From positions 1-16,834 of the forward strand of contig CAKTBC010000034.1 in assembly GCA_934533005.1 (NCBI GenBank): 16,834 nucleotides of DNA, in the 5' to 3' direction. Within the stretch, counting starts at the first letter, position 1; every line of letters starts with the position of its first letter. The notes under the pieces are model-generated. The model ran no database searches. It saw nothing but the letters and a program-made list of their open reading frames with translations, and was not told the DNA's origin. The stretch is from an uncultured Oscillospiraceae bacterium (GTDB taxonomy: Bacteria > Bacillota > Clostridia > Oscillospirales > Oscillospiraceae). Both the position numbers and the translations under genes were made by a program. This document shows positions 13,051 through 16,834 of this stretch, in pieces.

Positions 13051-14250
13051 ATGTACTGCACAAAAAATATTGCGTCGGATCTTGTCTGGGTCGGAGCGAA
13101 TGACCGCCGTCTCGCCATGTTTGAGGGCGTGTATTCCGTTCCGGCGGGTGTTTCCTATAACTCCTATCTTCTCAAAGACGAAAAGACCGTCCTCTTTGAC
13201 ACGGTCGACAAGGCCGTGAGCCGCACATTCTTTGAAAACCTTGCACATGAGCTGGACGGCCGGACGCTCGACTATGTGATCGTGCACCACATGGAGCCCG
13301 ACCACTCCGCCACGCTCTCGGAGCTGCTGCTGCGCCACCCGGAAACGACGGTCGTGTGCAACGACAAAACCGCCGTGATGATCGCGCAGTTCTTCGGTCG
13401 GGACGCCGTGAAGAACATGCAGCTCGTAAAAGAAGGCGACACGCTCTCTGCCGGAGCGCACGAGCTCACGTTCTATATGGCGCCGATGATCCATTGGCCG
13501 GAGGTCATGATGACCTATGACAAGAGCACGCACACGCTTTTCACCGCGGATGCCTTCGGCGTTTTCGGCGCGCTCAACGGCGCGATCTTCGCCGACGAGG
13601 TCGATTTTGACCGCGATTATCTCAAGGAGGCGCGCCGGTACTATACAAACATCGTCGGCAAATACGGCGTGCAGGTGCAGAATCTCTTCAAAAAGATCGC
13701 GGGTCTGGACATTTCCATGCTCTGCCCGCTGCACGGCTTCGTCTGGCGGGAAAACCTCGGGTATATTCTGGAGAAGTACAACCTCTGGAGCACATACTCC
13801 CCGGAGGACAAGGGCGTGATGATCGCATACGCCTCGATCTACGGCAACACGGAAAACGCCGCGGAGATCCTTGCCTCGAAGCTTCGCGAGCGCGGCATCC
13901 GCACCGCGATGTACGACGTGTCCGTCACCCCGGCCTCGGACATCATTGCCGAGTGCTTCCGGTGGAATCATCTCGTGTTCGCCTCGGCGACGTATAACGG
14001 CGGCATCTTCGTCACGATGGACGAGCTGCTGCGCGATATCGCCGCGCACAATCTCCAGAAGCGCACTGTTGCCTTTCTGGAAAACGGCACCTGGGCGCCC
14101 GTGAGCGCGCGGCAGATGGCGGCGATCCTCGCCCCGCTCAAGAACATGACGGTGCTCGAGCAGAGTGTTGCGATCCGCTCCTCGCTCGCAGAGAGCCAGC
14201 TTGCGGAGATCGAGGCGCTCGCCGATGCGCTTGCGGAGGGCATCCGGTAA
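13051..14250 (+). CDS. fprA: A-type flavodiiron protein (FprA family)
   Basis: This cytoplasmic two-domain enzyme reduces O2 to water and/or NO to N2O, protecting anaerobes from oxidative or nitrosative stress. It has 399 residues, normal for class A. The N-terminal beta-lactamase-like domain carries the full diiron ligand set: H80, E82 and D84 plus H85 in HMEPDH, then H148, D167 and H228. The C-terminal flavodoxin domain (from about 255) has the FMN phosphate loop ASIYGNTE (261-268) and later ASATYNGG. No rubredoxin or flavin-reductase domain is fused, so a separate rubredoxin is the likely electron donor. ATG 13051 has GGAGG 6 nt upstream. O2 or NO preference cannot be read safely from the sequence. 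Confidence 0.96.
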   Translation: MYCTKNIASDLVWVGANDRRLAMFEGVYSVPAGVSYNSYLLKDEKTVLFDTVDKAVSRTFFENLAHELDGRTLDYVIVHHMEPDHSATLSELLLRHPETTVVCNDKTAVMIAQFFGRDAVKNMQLVKEGDTLSAGAHELTFYMAPMIHWPEVMMTYDKSTHTLFTADAFGVFGALNGAIFADEVDFDRDYLKEARRYYTNIVGKYGVQVQNLFKKIAGLDISMLCPLHGFVWRENLGYILEKYNLWSTYSPEDKGVMIAYASIYGNTENAAEILASKLRERGIRTAMYDVSVTPASDIIAECFRWNHLVFASATYNGGIFVTMDELLRDIAAHNLQKRTVAFLENGTWAPVSARQMAAILAPLKNMTVLEQSVAIRSSLAESQLAEIEALADALAEGIR

Positions 14251-14331
14251 AAACTGGCAACGAAAAATAACAAAAATTCCGGGCGCGGAGGAAACCTTTT
14301 GCTCTCGCCGCGCGTCTTATAGTCAGAAAGC

Positions 14332-14359
14332 AAACGGCAGGCCCTTATGTGCGCCGTTT
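14332..14359 (+). other. Small hairpin just upstream of the surface-protein ribosome binding site
   Basis: AAACGGC (14332-14338) pairs perfectly with GCCGTTT (14353-14359) around a 14-nt loop. The 3' arm is 2 nt before the AAGGAGG of the next gene. It could be a weak terminator after the flavodiiron gene (only four T's) or a 5' leader structure. TATAGT at 14318-14323 is a possible -10 box for the downstream gene, but I find no matching -35 box. Confidence 0.3.
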
Positions 14360-14378
14360 TCAAGGAGGTAACTTTGTT

Positions 14379-16834
14379 ATGACAAAGAAACTGACGGCTC
14401 TTCTGCTCGCCGTACTGATGGCAGTATCGCTGCTGCCCATGCCGGCGATGGCAGACGACGCCACTACGATCGACAGCCCTTCGGGCATTACCGGAGCGGG
14501 TTCCTATGTTCTGAACAAAGAGCAGAAGGAGATCACGCTCGCTCAGCCCGTTGAGATCAGCGGAGACGTGACGCTCGAGCTGACCGGACAGACGGTTAAG
14601 CTTCCGTCCGCCTCAGGCGAGGACGCATCCGTTTTTCATGTGAAAAGCGGCAGTCTGACACTCAAGGGTAAGGGCACCATTGAGGTGCCGGACAACGCCT
14701 CCGGCGTTATCGTTGACACCGACGCCGCGCTGAACATTTCCGGCGAGGTCAGCATCTCCGGCGGTACGAACGGCGTGAAGGTGCGTGCCGGCATGAGCGG
14801 CGTGAAGATCAGCGTAAACACGCTCGGCACGATCCAGTCGACAAACGGCATCAATCTGGCCGGGGTGACCAACGCGACCGACGCAACCTTACAAATTACT
14901 GCCGGAACAATCATCGGCAGCGAAAGTGCCATTTCCTGCAAAAATGCTCTTGGACACATCGCTGCAGGCGGCTGCATCGTATACATTGACGATAGCACTA
15001 CGGCTGCCAATGGCGATCAGCTGGCGGCTGTTCCTGCCGGGAAAAAGCTCGTCTTTGATGACGGCAAAGCCCCCTCGCTGGAGATTATCGCCGCCAAGCG
15101 CACCTCGGAGACCGAGGCCACCGTCACCTTCACCGCTTCGAAGGCCGGTACATACTATTACCAGCTTACCGAGGCGACCGCCGCGGATATCGTGAAGAAC
15201 GAATCCAATAAGACCAAGCTCGTCCGCGGTACGAATACAATCTCTCTCACAGGCCTTGGCGCCGACGCGCAGACCGTGTATATTGCCGCAGTGGATAACT
15301 TCGGCAAAGCGACCGAATCGGCTGTAACGGCCGCCATTCCGGCGGTGCTCGCCGCGCCGACCGATCCCACCTGGGACGGCAAAAAGGCCACGTGGACCGG
15401 TGTGGAAGGCGTGACCGATTATCTTGTGCAGCTCTATCTGGGTGCCAACGCCTACGGCAATCCCATCCCCGTGACGGGTACTGCGACGGAAGACCTTTCC
15501 GCCGACGTGATGAAGTCCGACGGCGTCTATACCTTCAAGGTCTGCGCGACCGGCGCAAACACCGTCGGCACATGGTCTGCGCCGAGCGGCGAGACGGTGC
15601 GCGACACCAAGGCCCCCGCCGTAAAGGTCAAGGAAAACGGCATCCAGCGCACCGCGCAGGACACCGCCTCCATCGCCTTCGTCTCCGATGAGGACGGCAC
15701 GCTCTACTATGCCGTCGGCGACGAGCCCGCCAAAATTTTTGACTCCAAGCTGACCAAGGAGATCAAAAAGGGCGAGGACAACACGCTCACGCTCACCGGC
15801 CTTACCGGCAGCGCCGAGGTGAACGTCCGCTTTGCCGCGAAAGATGCTCTCGAAAATAAGAGTGATGAACAGGCCGTAACGGTGCCGCTCTATCTGGCGG
15901 CTCCCACGATGCTCACCTGGGTGGACGGTTCCACCACCGCCATGTGGGCGGAGGTTTCGGGCGCTGCGTCTTACAACGTCCAGCTCTTCAAGGACGGCGC
16001 GGAGGTCTCCCCCATCGTCACCGTGGAGGGAACTACCACCTATACCTTTGAACTCAACGAGACCGGCGTTTACACCTTCAAGGTGCAGGCCGTTGTCGGC
16101 AATGTGACGAGTTCCTGGTCGGAAGCGAGCGGCGAGCGCGCCGTCGATAAGACCGCACCCGAGATCACCAGCGCGAGCGCGAGCCGCGCCGACGCCTCCA
16201 ACGGCTCTGTGACCTTCACCTCCGATGAGGCTGGTAAGGTCTACTACATCGTCGGCGGCGAAATGCCCTCGCAGGATGATCTTGCCAACTCGGCAAACGC
16301 GAAAGACATTGCCTCCGGCGAAACGAAGATCGATCTCTCCGGTCTCGGTACCGAGGCGACAAAGGTTTACCTCATGGTCGAGGACGCCGCCAAAAACCGG
16401 AGCGTGATCAAAGAAGTGACCGTTCCCGTATATCTCACCAAGCCGACCATGGCCGACTGGTATAACGGCACAGCGAACGCCTGCTGGCACGCTGTGGAAG
16501 GCGCTACTGGATACAACGTCCAGCTCTTCAAGGATGGCACTGCGTTTGGCAATGCCACCTTTGTGAACGGCGGCGCCAACACAGCCGTTGATCTTGCCGC
16601 CGCCATGACCGAGGACGGCCTTTACACCTTCCAGGTGCAGGCGACCGCTACCGGTACGCAGAGCGAGTGGTCGGACGTCTCCGCCACGAGCTATACGCGC
16701 GACGTCCTGAAGCCCACCGTCAAGGCCGCGGATCCCCCCCGGCGTATCGACGCCAAGACGGCGGAGTTCTCCTTCATCGCTTCGGAGGACGGCACCTATT
16801 ACTACATGGTCGGTCTCGTGAACGGCGGCGTTCC
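14379..16834 (+). CDS. Secreted repeat protein with beta-helix-like N-terminus and FN3-like repeats (cut by window edge)
   Basis: The first 818 residues are visible without a stop. The signal peptide is clear: KK, a hydrophobic stretch, and a likely cut after A-M-A (A25). Residues 26 to about 225 are Gly-, Ser- and Thr-rich with short repeating beta-strand units, like beta-helix surface proteins. Then two kinds of module alternate. Ig-like modules, each with a GxxYYxxG-type strand, lie near 229-324, 409-506, 589-686 and from 774. FN3-like modules, each with W, a V-x-L-Y/F strand and YTF-V-A, lie near 325-408, 507-588 and 687-773. The combined unit is about 180 residues. ATG 14379 has AAGGAGG 10 nt upstream. 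A surface adhesin or glycan-binding role is plausible but unproven, and any anchor lies beyond the window. Confidence 0.85.
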   Translation, partial: MTKKLTALLLAVLMAVSLLPMPAMADDATTIDSPSGITGAGSYVLNKEQKEITLAQPVEISGDVTLELTGQTVKLPSASGEDASVFHVKSGSLTLKGKGTIEVPDNASGVIVDTDAALNISGEVSISGGTNGVKVRAGMSGVKISVNTLGTIQSTNGINLAGVTNATDATLQITAGTIIGSESAISCKNALGHIAAGGCIVYIDDSTTAANGDQLAAVPAGKKLVFDDGKAPSLEIIAAKRTSETEATVTFTASKAGTYYYQLTEATAADIVKNESNKTKLVRGTNTISLTGLGADAQTVYIAAVDNFGKATESAVTAAIPAVLAAPTDPTWDGKKATWTGVEGVTDYLVQLYLGANAYGNPIPVTGTATEDLSADVMKSDGVYTFKVCATGANTVGTWSAPSGETVRDTKAPAVKVKENGIQRTAQDTASIAFVSDEDGTLYYAVGDEPAKIFDSKLTKEIKKGEDNTLTLTGLTGSAEVNVRFAAKDALENKSDEQAVTVPLYLAAPTMLTWVDGSTTAMWAEVSGAASYNVQLFKDGAEVSPIVTVEGTTTYTFELNETGVYTFKVQAVVGNVTSSWSEASGERAVDKTAPEITSASASRADASNGSVTFTSDEAGKVYYIVGGEMPSQDDLANSANAKDIASGETKIDLSGLGTEATKVYLMVEDAAKNRSVIKEVTVPVYLTKPTMADWYNGTANACWHAVEGATGYNVQLFKDGTAFGNATFVNGGANTAVDLAAAMTEDGLYTFQVQATATGTQSEWSDVSATSYTRDVLKPTVKAADPPRRIDAKTAEFSFIASEDGTYYYMVGLVNGGV
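15352..16834 (+). repeat. Tandem repeats of about 540-546 bp inside the surface-protein gene
   Basis: The paired Ig-like and FN3-like unit recurs with starts near 15352, 15898 and 16438. DNA identity is locally high: TACAACGTCCAGCTCTTCAA occurs at 15972 and again at 16512, exactly 540 bp apart, followed by near-identical bases. The first copy is more diverged. Such repeats can expand or contract by recombination. Confidence 0.75.

Noticed and set aside
14283..14313. GCGCGG/CCGCGC inverted repeat as terminator of the flavodiiron gene
   Set aside because: It has only 6 bp with a 19-nt loop and no T-run.
14299..14323. TTGCTC and TATAGT as a promoter for the surface protein
   Set aside because: The spacing is only 13 bp, too short for a sigma-A promoter.
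14889..16490. Minus-strand open frame of 533 codons
   Set aside because: It is antisense to the repeat protein, and its Gly/Val repetitiveness mirrors the repeats on the coding strand.

Overview
The window looks like a chromosome fragment of a fairly high-GC Clostridia-type Firmicute, probably an Oscillospiraceae-like gut anaerobe. The reasons are an alaS gene with a T-box leader, strong GGAGG ribosome binding sites, an A-type flavodiiron protein, a bacterial PlsY, and a surface protein with a Gram-positive style signal peptide. This placement is inferred from gene content and was not checked by a search. I saw no tRNA, rRNA, CRISPR array, insertion sequence or phage gene.

Layout. (1) Positions 1-1019, minus strand: the 5' two-fifths or so of alaS, with its own promoter and a T-box leader at about 1020-1302. 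(2) Positions 1439-12132, plus strand: seven closely packed co-directional genes. In order they are a GT2 glycosyltransferase, an ABC-2 permease, its ATPase, a protein with two GT4 domains, a very long protein with GT4, GT2 and GT32 domains, a polytopic membrane protein of GT-C/DUF6020 appearance, and a membrane-anchored DPM1/GtrB-like GT2. A strong hairpin at 12142-12176 closes the cluster. (3) Positions 12220-12861, minus strand: plsY, convergent with the cluster. (4) Positions 13051-14250, plus strand: a flavodiiron protein, divergent from plsY. The gap between them contains a perfect 16-bp palindrome. (5) From 14379 to the end, plus strand: the start of a large secreted repeat protein, cut by the window edge.

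How it fits together. The seven-gene cluster is best read as a surface-glycan assembly and ABC-export locus. The cytoplasmic GTs (six recognisable catalytic modules packed into three proteins) would build a chain on a lipid carrier. The Wzm/Wzt-like transporter would move it across the membrane. The last two genes are translationally coupled and could add a side group outside the cell: a GT2 makes a polyprenyl-phosphate sugar and a GT-C-like membrane enzyme uses it. No initiating phosphoglycosyltransferase, nucleotide-sugar synthesis gene or polymer-attachment enzyme is present in the window.

The most notable points are the GT4-GT2-GT32 fusion, which still carries a good internal ribosome binding site and in-frame ATG at its first domain junction and a family-typical N-terminal Met at its second, and the evident paralogy between the second half of the two-domain GT4 protein and the first domain of that fusion.
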